Positions 9,424 to 16,713 of a stretch of 64,000 bases of DNA are shown one piece after another. Position numbers and translations under genes: made by a program. The stretch comes from Bacillota bacterium (GTDB lineage Bacteria > Bacillota > UBA4882 > UBA8346): assembly GCA_023435565.1 (NCBI GenBank), contig JAEYRN010000036.1:34493-98492 (forward strand), read 5' to 3'. Below the pieces are notes generated by a model. That model was not told where the DNA came from and ran no database searches. It saw nothing but the letters and a program-made list of their open reading frames with translations. Positions within the stretch are counted from its first letter, which is position 1. Each line of letters opens with the position of its first letter.

Positions 9424-11070
9424 CTGAGTGAAGAAAAATCTTATCAGCGGATCCTGTTTCTTTTTGGGATTTGCTTCCTTCTATTGATTGCCCTTATAAT
9501 TCGTTTGTTTCAAATCCAAGTGATTAATTTTGAAAAATTTGCAAAACTGGCTGCGGGACAACATGGTTTGTTACTCCAAGAAAATCATTTAAGAGGAGCG
9601 ATCTGTGACCGGAATGGCAGGTTACTTCGAGGCCCAATCCAAAATTGGTACTTACTTGTAAGGAACGTCAACCGTAAAAGCTTAACGGAGTATCAAAAAA
9701 AACTATCCTTCCTCGCACCTAATTTGTTTAAAGCAACTGAATCTAATCTGGCCAAAAAATACTGGATATATGCAAAACCCTTAAATAACTCTGAGATTAA
9801 ACGGATTATTTCTTTGGAAGACCCTAATTTTAAGGTAGTTGCCAATCAAACCGGGAGAGGTCAACCAAAACAATTGGCCTGGCATATATTGGGGATGCTT
9901 GCAGGAGATGAAGGTCGGTCCGGATTAGAGTATTCTTTGGAGCCAGTTTTTAAGAACCCTTCTTTTTCGGCAACAATTCAATCCTTATCCGACGCTACAG
10001 ATCAACCACTTCTCGGATTAGGTTTACGTTCAGTAGAACATCAAAATCCGAATAGTTATTTTTTAACAATTGATCTTCCCATTCAAACTCTAGTCGAGGG
10101 AATTCTTGATGGTGAAAATTTCTGCGGTGCAATAGTAGTATTAGATGTCAAAAGCGGCGCTATTTTAGCCATGGCTAGTCGTCCTATGGTAACATTGGCT
10201 AATATAGAATCAAGTCTGAATAATCCGGAAAATCCATTTATTAATCGAGCAATTACTGCATATCCTCCAGGTTCGGTCTTTAAATCAGTATTACTCTGTG
10301 CCGGTCTCGATTCAAATATAGTATTTGAGGATGAATTTTTTAGGGATCAAGGATATTTACAAATAGGCGAGAAAATTTGGAAATGCACTACTGCTCCGGA
10401 TAAAAATGGACATGGTTTTATTAGTCTTACCGAAGCTTTTGCCTATTCCTGCAATCCGGTCTTTATTGAACTTGGTTTGCGGTTAGATCCCGGTTTGATT
10501 TTAAATTATGCTGATAATTTTGGATTTGGAAGGCCTGCTAATATTGGATTGGTTGATGAGGCATGGGGAGCCCTTCCTACCGGAATTGGTTTATCATTTG
10601 GAGAAAGGGCTAACCTTGCCTTAGGGCAAGAGCTGGTTTTTGCTACTCCTTTACAAGTGGCTTCCCTGATCCAAACTATTGCCAATGATGGGGTTCGATT
10701 AGTGCCGCATTTAATAAAGGGGAAAATTAATAATAAAGGTAAATTGATAGAGTTTGAATTAAACGAACCACCTAAAAGGGTAATACGGAAAAAGACTGCC
10801 TTGCAAGTTCAAAAAATGATGGCGGCTGTTTTAGAATATGGGACCGGTAGGGATGCCCAGCCTTCATGTAAAGCGGCGGGAAAAACCGGTACCGTTCAAA
10901 ACAGTGAGAGCCGAGACCTTCAGGATCATGCTTGGTTTGCGGGTTTTGCTCCATTGAATAATCCCCGTTTTGCAATAGTAGTTTTTTGCGAGAAGGGAAT
11001 TTCAGGTGGTACAACTGCAGCGCCTATTTTTCGAAAAATAGTGGATAAAATTACCACGAGAATAGACTAG
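9424..11070 (+). CDS. Class B penicillin-binding protein (transpeptidase), probable CTG start
   Basis: Cross-links peptidoglycan outside the membrane. From 9424 the product is 548 residues: a short cytoplasmic tail, one membrane helix (about residues 10-30), a dimerisation-like domain and the transpeptidase domain. Active-site motifs are S-V-F-K (S284/K287), S-C-N (342-344) and K-T-G (487-489). Start choice: GGAGGGG at 9411-9417 sits seven bases before a CTG at 9424, and an in-frame TAA at 9400 blocks earlier starts. The next start-type codon, a TTG at 9484, would cut into the membrane helix. So a CTG start is likely. The gene precedes sigK, so a sporulation role (SpoVD-like) is possible but unproven. 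Confidence 0.9.
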   Translation: MSEEKSYQRILFLFGICFLLLIALIIRLFQIQVINFEKFAKLAAGQHGLLLQENHLRGAICDRNGRLLRGPIQNWYLLVRNVNRKSLTEYQKKLSFLAPNLFKATESNLAKKYWIYAKPLNNSEIKRIISLEDPNFKVVANQTGRGQPKQLAWHILGMLAGDEGRSGLEYSLEPVFKNPSFSATIQSLSDATDQPLLGLGLRSVEHQNPNSYFLTIDLPIQTLVEGILDGENFCGAIVVLDVKSGAILAMASRPMVTLANIESSLNNPENPFINRAITAYPPGSVFKSVLLCAGLDSNIVFEDEFFRDQGYLQIGEKIWKCTTAPDKNGHGFISLTEAFAYSCNPVFIELGLRLDPGLILNYADNFGFGRPANIGLVDEAWGALPTGIGLSFGERANLALGQELVFATPLQVASLIQTIANDGVRLVPHLIKGKINNKGKLIEFELNEPPKRVIRKKTALQVQKMMAAVLEYGTGRDAQPSCKAAGKTGTVQNSESRDLQDHAWFAGFAPLNNPRFAIVVFCEKGISGGTTAAPIFRKIVDKITTRID

Positions 11071-11167
11071 CACAGAATCTCCCTTAAAAACATAGGAATA
11101 TTGGTACGGAGTCAATTTGCATTTTGTGCAAACAACCCGTTAATTCCTATGGAGGTGTCTGTACAGC

Positions 11168-11890
11168 ATGGTTATACCCGTCATTGGGCCGGCATTTCAA
11201 CTAATAGTAGCCGGTTTTTATTATCTCTTCGGTTATATTTCGAATAATAATGTTTTTCCACTACCTTTATCAGAGGAGGAAGAAAGCGCTCTTTTAATTA
11301 AATTGGAACATGGAGATGAAGAGGCAAGACATATCTTGATTGAGCGGAATCTCAGGTTGGTGGCGCATATTGTCAAGAAATTCGACAGTACCGGCGAAGA
11401 TATTGACGATTTAATCTCCATCGGGACTATTGGGTTGATAAAGGGAATTGGCACATTTAAAAGGAACAGAAATACCAGACTAGCTACATATGCTGCTCGC
11501 TGCATAGAAAATGAAATTTTGATGCACCTCCGTAGTATTAAAAAGAACAAAAACGATCTTTCCATTTATGATCCGATCGGGACCGATAAAGAAGGGAATG
11601 AAATTACCCTTATAGATATTCTTGATACCGGTAATGAGGTGGTTTCCGAACAAGTCGAAACCCTTCTTGAAGAGGAGAAACTAAGGGAGAGATTGAATCA
11701 GTTAAGCCGGCGGGAAAAAAAAGTGATTGAACTTAGATATGGTTTAAATGACGGTATTAATAAAACCCAAAGGGAAATATCCAAAATGTTGGGGATATCC
11801 CGATCCTATGTTTCAAGAATTGAGAAAAAAGCCTTACGTAAACTTTTCTGTGATTTAGCGGCAGCTAACGGGGAAACAAATAATGAATAA
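11168..11890 (+). CDS. sigK: RNA polymerase sporulation sigma factor sigma-K
   Basis: Late mother-cell sigma factor for coat and cortex genes. The 240-residue product starts with a hydrophobic pro-sequence (residues 1-25), followed by region 1.2/2 (IERNLRLVAHIVKKF), the -10-binding region (DDLISIGTIGLIKGI), region 3 and region 4 with a helix-turn-helix (QREISKMLGISRSYVSRIEK). The hydrophobic pro-region implies activation by proteolysis, as for pro-sigma-K. The gene is continuous; no skin-type element splits it. A ribosome site (GGAGGTG) lies upstream of ATG. Sigma-E is the nearest alternative; the NNNVFPLPLS region and match to the CIENEILMHLR segment favour sigma-K. Confidence 0.94.
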   Translation: MVIPVIGPAFQLIVAGFYYLFGYISNNNVFPLPLSEEEESALLIKLEHGDEEARHILIERNLRLVAHIVKKFDSTGEDIDDLISIGTIGLIKGIGTFKRNRNTRLATYAARCIENEILMHLRSIKKNKNDLSIYDPIGTDKEGNEITLIDILDTGNEVVSEQVETLLEEEKLRERLNQLSRREKKVIELRYGLNDGINKTQREISKMLGISRSYVSRIEKKALRKLFCDLAAANGETNNE

Positions 11891-11902
11891 AGAAAGAAGT
11901 TT

Positions 11903-11986
11903 AGCTATTGGCTATTGGCTTTTAGTTATATGATGGTTATGTTCTTGGGCCAAAAAACTTATTGAAAGAGCTAATAGCCAATAGCT
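11903..11986. repeat. Inverted heptamer repeat (CTATTGG family)
   Basis: The left arm (11903-11923) contains two copies of a GCTATTG-type heptamer. The right arm (11965-11986) carries the reverse complement with a few changes. The arms flank about 40 unpaired bases. It looks like a dispersed intergenic hairpin element rather than a terminator, since no T-run follows. Confidence 0.7.
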
Positions 11987-12064
11987 CGCAGCCAAAAGTC
12001 AATTAATTATAATTAACATTATTTACCAAGAATAAATCTGGGTATGAGAGGTTAATCTATACTC

Positions 12065-12453
12065 AGAGATTTGTAGTAGCCGAGGCGCAGATTGATAACG
12101 GCCTTGCCCCAGAGGCCTGAAAGGTCGTTATCAGTCGAGCAACTGATCGATATGGGTCCGTAAAGTTTGGATTCATATCGGTCTGAGCGCAGATTGTCAT
12201 AGGTGGGCCAACTTATTACGGCGGTTGATGAGATCGTCGTGGTAGGGAAACTTATCTATGGCGGTCGAGCCCAGATTGTTATCAGAGCGAAAGGGTTTGC
12301 TTGCAGTCGAGAGATTGCAGGTAGATCCCCAAGTTTTGATAGCAGTCGGTCAAAGGTTATCGTAGTACGTGTAATGGGTGTTTGTAGCCGAAAGGTTGCA
12401 GGTATCCACGTAACGTGGTGCGGTAGCCGGAGATAAGGTTACTACAGGTCTCT
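12065..12453 (+). ncRNA. Candidate large structured RNA: eight-hairpin array closed by a 17-bp stem
   Basis: Positions 12065-12081 pair without mismatch (three G-U) with 12437-12453, enclosing ~355 bases that fold into consecutive hairpins. Examples: 12090-12103 with 12123-12136 (14 bp); 12145-12159 with 12169-12183 (15 bp); 12232-12246 with 12251-12266 (15 bp, one bulge, GAAA loop). Weaker ones start at 12192, 12274, 12313, 12355 and 12394. Units share a pattern: a GATTG-type 5' arm, a CAGTC-type 3' arm, then a GAG/GAA linker. Stem arms differ in sequence but keep pairing, which points to selection on structure. Strand is inferred from the GNRA-type loop and G-U pairs. I recognise no known family (RNase P, tmRNA, SRP and 6S were considered). 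Confidence 0.72.
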
Positions 12454-12564
12454 TTAAATTTCTAAATAATAGCATTACCCTCAAATTTCTAGATAATATG
12501 AAGCTATTTTAAAATAATAAGGTTTTTTAGATAAATTAGTCCAATATCCCAGATAAATGGTGTT
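12454..12564. other. AT-rich spacer without recognisable gene
   Basis: About 110 bases of AT-rich sequence between the two candidate RNAs. It has several TTTCTAGATAAT-like stretches but no open frame with a ribosome site. Confidence 0.5.
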
Positions 12565-12592
12565 TTGTGAATTTCGATTAGTAGGTTATAAT
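12565..12592 (+). promoter_or_regulatory. Promoter of the second candidate RNA
   Basis: TTGTGA (12565-12570) and TATAAT (12587-12592) are 16 bases apart. Transcription would start near 12599, just at the first hairpin arm. Confidence 0.65.
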
Positions 12593-12598
12593 ATTTAT

Positions 12599-12822
12599 AC
12601 AGTCCCTCTTTGTACGGATAAGTTCCTGTAGGGACTACCGAGCATTTATTTGACGCAGGCGCCAGTGGACAGGTAAATGCTCAAACCCCATAGCGGATAT
12701 CTAGCCGGCTTCCAAAATGGGGTAGTTGTTTTCTTTAAAGGTTTTGGTTTTAGGTTTTTAAAATTAATGTTTGCACGAAATGTTTGTAATTTGCCACCTT
12801 TTAGGGTGGTTATTTTTTTTAC
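12599..12822 (+). ncRNA. Candidate small RNA with three hairpins
   Basis: Three successive stems follow the promoter: AGTCCCT (12601) with AGGGACT (ending 12636); GAGCATTTA with TAAATGCTC (about 12640-12682); CCCCAT with ATGGGG (about 12686-12722). The last is followed by a T-rich stretch where the RNA may end. A second terminator-like hairpin (CCACC/GGTGG and eight T) lies near 12795-12822. Short open frames on both strands have no ribosome site. It could be a free small RNA or the leader of the gene at 12989. No riboswitch class matched: glycine, c-di-GMP, TPP and T-box signatures are absent. Confidence 0.55.
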
Positions 12823-12988
12823 AAAAATTTTGTTGGATTTATTAGGAAATTGTTTAAATTTTTTATTATATAATGAAATAAAAGTTTTAATCATTTAATA
12901 GAAATCCCCTTGAACTAATCGTTTATTTAATGATAAAATTATAGATAAATTTATAAATAAAGACTTAGAAATGGACGGGAGGAAATTA

Positions 12989-13363
12989 ATGAGTCGAGTT
13001 GAGAAGATTATTCACAAGGGAAAAGAAGTCGTTTATTTGGATTTTTCAGGGCTAGATATTCAACGGCGTGATGAAATCAAAGCTACCATTGAAAATGGAA
13101 AAAAAGTGATCGAAACTTATTCTCATGCTTCAGCATTAACCCTGGTTAATTTTTCCGATACTCGTTATAGTAGTGAAGTGGTCGCAGATTTTAGGGGATT
13201 TACTGAACATAACAAATCCTATGTAAAAAAAGGAGCGGTTATAGGAATTCATGGGATGACGAAAATAGTCTTCGATGGAGTAATGAGATTAACGGGCCGG
13301 AACTTACCGATTTTTGCCAGTAAGGAAGAGGCTATGGATTGGTTGGTTTCTGATTCTGATTAA
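12989..13363 (+). CDS. Small conserved protein, STAS/SpoIIAA-like fold suggested
   Basis: A 124-residue soluble protein with no membrane segment. The pattern of alternating hydrophobic strands and helices, with YLDFSGLDIQRRDEIKATIE near the start and a C-terminal FASKEEAMDWLVSD, resembles small STAS/SEC14-like proteins. This is a weak fold-level resemblance, so the function is unknown. The ATG at 12989 follows GGGAGGAAATTA; an in-frame ATG at 12971 precedes the ribosome site and is less likely. The gene is monocistronic, with a candidate RNA upstream and a strong terminator at 13389-13418. Confidence 0.8.
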   Translation: MSRVEKIIHKGKEVVYLDFSGLDIQRRDEIKATIENGKKVIETYSHASALTLVNFSDTRYSSEVVADFRGFTEHNKSYVKKGAVIGIHGMTKIVFDGVMRLTGRNLPIFASKEEAMDWLVSDSD

Positions 13364-13388
13364 TAAAAATAACTCAAATAAATAAAAA

Positions 13389-13418
13389 AACCTCGTTAAG
13401 TAAAATCGAGGTTTTTTT
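13389..13418 (+). terminator. Rho-independent terminator
   Basis: AACCTCG and CGAGGTT form the stem, followed by a T-run. The leading A-run would also let it work for the minus strand. Confidence 0.92.
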
Positions 13419-13464
13419 ATTTTTATTCTTGTAAAAGATCTTTTAATTGAAACAAAGCTCGCAA

Positions 13465-13598
13465 TCATGTTTCCAGATCGGTTTGCCATTATTTATAACG
13501 ATATTGCCACGGGGGCAGTGCATCAAGTCCGACAGCGACCCTTCGGGCAATATTTAAAGAGTTACCAGTGGCGGAAAAATAAAAGATTTTAGTTTTCA
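13465..13598 (-). pseudogene. Remnant of an EFR1-type flavodoxin/ferredoxin gene
   Basis: On the minus strand a TTG start at 13598 overlaps the end of the metallohydrolase gene and reads KTKIFYFSATGNSLNIARR, the flavodoxin-like N-terminus of EFR1 proteins. Within about 75 bases the frame changes and the sequence reads CPRGNIVINNGKPIWKHDCE (then LCFN and a stop), which matches the cysteine-rich ferredoxin end of the same family. The ~200 residues between are missing. So the middle has been deleted and the gene is dead. The start overlap suggests it was once translated together with the upstream hydrolase gene. Confidence 0.75.
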
Positions 13599-14338
13599 AG
13601 TTCGTTCCTCCATTCTTTCATAGCAAATTTAAATTTGTCGGTGTAACCATGATGTGCGGTACATAAAAACGCTATATTTTCTAGGAGTGCTAATTTCTTA
13701 ATCGATTTTTCCTGAGTTTTTTCATCCATATTAAAAAAACTGGGAGTGAAGAGAGCAGCCTTGCCGTTTTTTAGGCTTAGAGTATCTCCGGTAAATAGCA
13801 TATGATTATTCACTAAATAACTGGTTGATCCGGAGGTATGGCCGGGAGTGGCTATTGCTCGGACTTTGATATCACCAATATTAATTTCACAACCATCATT
13901 TAGAATATAGTAGTTATTGGGAAGTTTATTATTGATAAAACCAAATAAGCGACGCTTTTTATTAAGGACCATCTCTTCCTCATCTATTGAAAGATAAATT
14001 TGAGCATTCTTAAATAGACTTAAGGCAGTAGTGTGGTCTTGGTCGCTATGGGTTAATAACAAAATTTGTATTTTTTCCGGATTGATATTTAATTTATGTA
14101 ATTCTTGTTTTGCTTTTTTTAGATTTGAACCGGCGTCAATGCAAATATAATCAATAGTATTGGTTACAATATAAAAATTTGATATACCCGCTTTTACGGT
14201 GTAAATATTTTTATTAATTTTGCCGCTTGTATTGGGGCGATGTTCTTTCGCCTGGGATTGGAATGAAGATATGTTTGAAAATTGACATAATGTAAAAATT
14301 CCTAGGGCGACACTGGAATAAAGCAATATTTTTTTCAT
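13589..14338 (-). CDS. Exported metallo-beta-lactamase-fold hydrolase
   Basis: A 249-residue MBL-fold protein with an N-terminal signal peptide (MKKILLYSSVALGIFTLCQF, cleavage near residue 30). The zinc ligands are visible: HSDQDH (the HxHxDH-type motif, with Ser at the second His position), a later GHTSGS, GDT and AHHGYTD near the end. The substitution in the first motif is notable but occurs in some MBL branches. GAGGAG precedes the ATG. It diverges from a TetR-type regulator across a region with palindromic sites, and it heads what was once an operon with the EFR1 remnant. The substrate is unknown; a hydrolase of the glyoxalase II/quorum-quencher type is possible. Confidence 0.88.
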   Translation of the reverse strand: MKKILLYSSVALGIFTLCQFSNISSFQSQAKEHRPNTSGKINKNIYTVKAGISNFYIVTNTIDYICIDAGSNLKKAKQELHKLNINPEKIQILLLTHSDQDHTTALSLFKNAQIYLSIDEEEMVLNKKRRLFGFINNKLPNNYYILNDGCEINIGDIKVRAIATPGHTSGSTSYLVNNHMLFTGDTLSLKNGKAALFTPSFFNMDEKTQEKSIKKLALLENIAFLCTAHHGYTDKFKFAMKEWRNELEN

Positions 14339-14390
14339 GGTTTAGCTCCTCGTTAAAAGTATTTAAATTGATAAAAACCGGAAATTATAA

Positions 14391-14446
14391 TATACTATTA
14401 GTATACTTAATTAACCAATAGTTTATTTAGTATACTGAGAGTATAC
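14391..14446. promoter_or_regulatory. Two palindromic operator-like sites between MBL hydrolase and TetR genes
   Basis: TATACTATTAGTATA (14391-14405) is almost perfectly palindromic. AGTATACTGAGAGTATAC (14429 onward) repeats the same AGTATAC half-sites. They lie between divergent starts and are likely targets of the adjacent TetR-family protein. Confidence 0.65.
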
Positions 14447-14486
14447 CATTTTTAATTAATAGAGTCAAGCGGAGGGAGAAAAAATT

Positions 14487-15134
14487 TTGGATTGTAAATA
14501 TTCAAGACGGGAAAAGGACAAACAAGCACGGGAAGTAGAAATTGTAAACGCAGCTGAAAAAGTATTCTTCGAAAAGGGCTATGAAGGCGCTTCCATGGAT
14601 GAAATCGCCGGGGAAGCTCAATTTACAAAACGTACTGTGTACCAATACTTTAAAAACAAAGAAGATTTATATTTTGCAGTGGCCTTGAAATGGTTCGAAC
14701 GGCTATTTTCTTATTTTGAAGATGCATTGGCGAAGGGAAATAACGGATATGAAAAATTTCGTCTTTCCGGGTTGGCATACTTTCAATTTTCAAAGGATTT
14801 TCCCTCGGCTTTTCGTTTATTAAATTATTGTAATGTAATTAAAAACAATAAGGATATCAGCGTTAATTTTCAGAAAATGATGAAGGTAGGCGACATAATG
14901 TTTCAGAAGTTTGCCTACACAATTGAAGAAGGTAAAAAGGACGGAAGCATCCGGGCTGATTTGGACCCTAAAATGGGAGCATATGCAGGGGTATATCTTT
15001 CAATCGGCTTTTTGAACATCATTTCCGAAAAAGGAGAGGGTATCGAAAAATATCATCAGATTAAAAGAGATGATTTTATTAATTATGGGCTTCAGTTATT
15101 AGCAGCGGCAATTCGAAACGATAAAATTTTATAA
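14487..15134 (+). CDS. TetR/AcrR-family transcriptional regulator
   Basis: A 215-residue repressor-type protein. The N-terminal helix-turn-helix is clear (AAEKVFFEKGYEGASMDEIA, then FTKRTVYQYFKNKEDLYFAV), about residues 18-63. The rest is the all-helical ligand-binding and dimer domain. TTG start at 14487, with GGAGGGAG about ten bases upstream. It diverges from the MBL hydrolase gene. The palindromic GTATAC sites at 14391-14446 would let it control both itself and the hydrolase. The ligand is not predictable from sequence. Confidence 0.93.
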   Translation: MDCKYSRREKDKQAREVEIVNAAEKVFFEKGYEGASMDEIAGEAQFTKRTVYQYFKNKEDLYFAVALKWFERLFSYFEDALAKGNNGYEKFRLSGLAYFQFSKDFPSAFRLLNYCNVIKNNKDISVNFQKMMKVGDIMFQKFAYTIEEGKKDGSIRADLDPKMGAYAGVYLSIGFLNIISEKGEGIEKYHQIKRDDFINYGLQLLAAAIRNDKIL

Positions 15135-15375
15135 GAACTTAATAATTCTAAATTCACAAGGAAGGAACTTAATAAAGTTTACAGAATTAATAGGGAAAAA
15201 TGAGCAAAAGAAGGTTATATAACGGCTCCTGAAGTTCGGTTGATCGATTGTAATCAGATTTTGAGTGAAAAAGTATGGTGAATAAAAAACAGGGAGAAAC
15301 TAAAAAATGGTTCTGAAGGCCTAGTTAGTTCTTCCATAAACTTCTTGTTATCGATTAATTATATTAGGGGGAAAG

Positions 15376-15834
15376 ATGCGAAGACAAGATAAGGAAATCA
15401 CGGACTATGGCTTAATTGAAACCATCCTTAAAGATGAGCCGGTTTGTAGAGTGGCCCTGTGTGATTGGGAAAAACCTTATGTAGTTCCGATGATCTTTGG
15501 ATATCAGGACGGATATTTATATCTCCATTCAGCCAATGAAGGGAAGAAGATTGATCTAATTAGGAAGAACAATCAGATCTGTTTTGAAGTCGAATCAAAA
15601 GTAGAAATTGTTCCAGGGGAACAACCGTGTAATTGGGGGATCAAATATTATTCAGTGATTGGTTTTGGAAAAGCATATTTTTTGGAAGAACCTGGGGAGA
15701 AAAAGAAAGCCCTGGATATTATGATGCGCAAGTTTACCAAAGAAAGTCAAAATTATCCGGAAGATATGCTCAAAAAAACGGAAGTTATTAAAGTTATAAT
15801 TGAGGAGATGACGGGGAAAAAATCGGAATACTAA
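15376..15834 (+). CDS. Pyridoxamine 5'-phosphate oxidase-like FMN-binding protein (NimA-like)
   Basis: A 152-residue split-barrel protein of the type often named nitroimidazole-resistance or PNPOx-like. Visible features: MRRQDKEITD start, VCRVALCDWEKPYVVPMIFG (first strands of the flavin barrel), YLYLHSANEGKKIDLIRKN (the conserved H and GKK loop) and VIGFGKAYFLEEPGEKKKAL. Binds FMN or a related flavin; the physiological substrate is unknown. GGGGGAAAG ribosome site precedes ATG. The 240 bases upstream hold no open frame that I can support. The next gene, a thioredoxin-fold protein, follows closely and may share the transcript. Confidence 0.88.
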   Translation: MRRQDKEITDYGLIETILKDEPVCRVALCDWEKPYVVPMIFGYQDGYLYLHSANEGKKIDLIRKNNQICFEVESKVEIVPGEQPCNWGIKYYSVIGFGKAYFLEEPGEKKKALDIMMRKFTKESQNYPEDMLKKTEVIKVIIEEMTGKKSEY

Positions 15835-15870
15835 AAAATTTATGATCAGTTTTATATCCGGAGGATTTAT

Positions 15871-16212
15871 ATGGATAATCTCAGTGAGCATTTTTTAGTT
15901 AAAAATAAGCAAGAGCTTAATAAAGTTTTAGGTGGTAAAGACTACATTATTGCCTTGATTTACGCCTCTTGGTGCCCATATTGCACTAGCTTCTTACCAG
16001 TATTTATGAAGTATGCTCATAGTAAGGAAGGTTTTTTGTTGGTAGAGGATGACCGTTGGGTGGTGGCAGATAAATATGAGGTAGAAGTAGTGCCGAGTGT
16101 ACTATATTTTGAAAACGGCGAGGTTGTTAAAAGACTTAACGGAACTTTGGGTGTGGGCTTGAAAGAGAAGGATTTGACCGATTTTATAGGTTTTACGGTA
16201 AATAGAGAATAA
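15871..16212 (+). CDS. Thioredoxin-fold protein with CPYC active site
   Basis: A 113-residue thioredoxin-like protein. The active site is YASWCPYCTSF (C-P-Y-C, as in glutaredoxins), and the cis-proline loop (EVVPSVLYFENGE) is in place. There is no signal peptide, so it acts in the cytoplasm as a thiol-disulfide oxidoreductase or electron donor. It lies 36 bases after the flavin-binding gene and ends in a strong terminator whose stem begins at its stop codon. A true thioredoxin (CGPC) is encoded separately at 43551. Confidence 0.9.
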   Translation: MDNLSEHFLVKNKQELNKVLGGKDYIIALIYASWCPYCTSFLPVFMKYAHSKEGFLLVEDDRWVVADKYEVEVVPSVLYFENGEVVKRLNGTLGVGLKEKDLTDFIGFTVNRE

Positions 16213-16254
16213 AAACGCCGGAAGATAACCTAACTTCACGGCGTTTTTGTTTTG
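16211..16254. terminator. Strong bidirectional terminator
   Basis: AAAAACGCCG (16211-16220) pairs with CGGCGTTTTT (16239-16248). A-run and T-run on both sides allow it to stop the thioredoxin-like gene on the plus strand and the small minus-strand gene. Confidence 0.9.
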
Positions 16255-16285
16255 ACTTTGTCATCATTTGATTTATATATAGGAC

Positions 16286-16384
16286 CTAACAGATACGCCG
16301 ATTACAACAACAACAGAAGAAAATAATAATTAATATGATCCACCACCAACCACCGAAGAATCCGTCGAATTGAGCGTCTGCCAT
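16286..16384 (-). CDS. 32-residue W- and C-rich hydrophobic peptide
   Basis: Too short for routine gene calling. It has a perfect ribosome site (AGGAGGTG, eight bases before ATG). The peptide begins MADAQFDGFFGG, continues with three Trp, a run of Ile/Leu/Phe that could cross the membrane, and four consecutive Cys, then NRRIC. Its size and Gly-aromatic-hydrophobic layout recall the tiny YjcZ-type and other sporulation-associated peptides of Bacillota, but the Cys run is unusual. The bidirectional terminator at 16211-16254 lies just downstream. Function unknown; metal or spore-coat role is a guess. Confidence 0.75.
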   Translation of the reverse strand: MADAQFDGFFGGWWWIILIIIFFCCCCNRRIC

Positions 16385-16713
16385 ATTTAATTCACCTCCT
16401 GAAGCTGGTTTATTGGGGACCCAATATATTTTATGTTCAATTAATAACATTGAGATATTGCAATGGTATTTTTTTTATGAGGCGTATATTTTTTGATTAT
16501 TTTCGATATTAAGGGTTTAGTTAGAGGTTGAGGTCACTGAGGAGATAACAGGTTACTGGAATGAGGAGGGCAAATTAGCTTGAAGTTTTGCAGAATTAAG
16601 ACCATGGGCATTATGCCATGGTCTTTAATCTAATCCTTTTATTTAAATCTGTGGTAGTGCGGATTATTCCGTGTAAAACCCAGATCCAATTAATTCAATC
16701 TGTCCAATTATTT
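16385..16713. other. Intergenic region with one hairpin
   Basis: No supported gene. It contains the ribosome site and presumably the promoter of the small peptide gene. It also has an inverted repeat AGACCATGGGCAT/ATGCCATGGTCT at about 16600-16623, which probably terminates the Na/Pi cotransporter transcript on the minus strand. Confidence 0.6.

Noticed and set aside
11168..11890. Possible skin-type interruption of sigK
   Set aside because: The frame is continuous through the region where other species carry the insertion, so none is present.
12203..12436. 77-residue open frame inside the large hairpin array
   Set aside because: No ribosome site, low-complexity Val/Arg-rich product, and the bases are accounted for by stems. 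Treated as chance.
12599..12735. c-di-GMP (GEMM) or another known riboswitch
   Set aside because: A TAGCCGGCTTCC stretch looked GEMM-like, but the rest of the core motif and its order are missing. T-box and TPP motifs are absent too.
12646..12898. Overlapping 73- and 82-residue frames on opposite strands
   Set aside because: Both lie in the AT-rich candidate RNA/terminator region, with no ribosome site and no recognisable protein.
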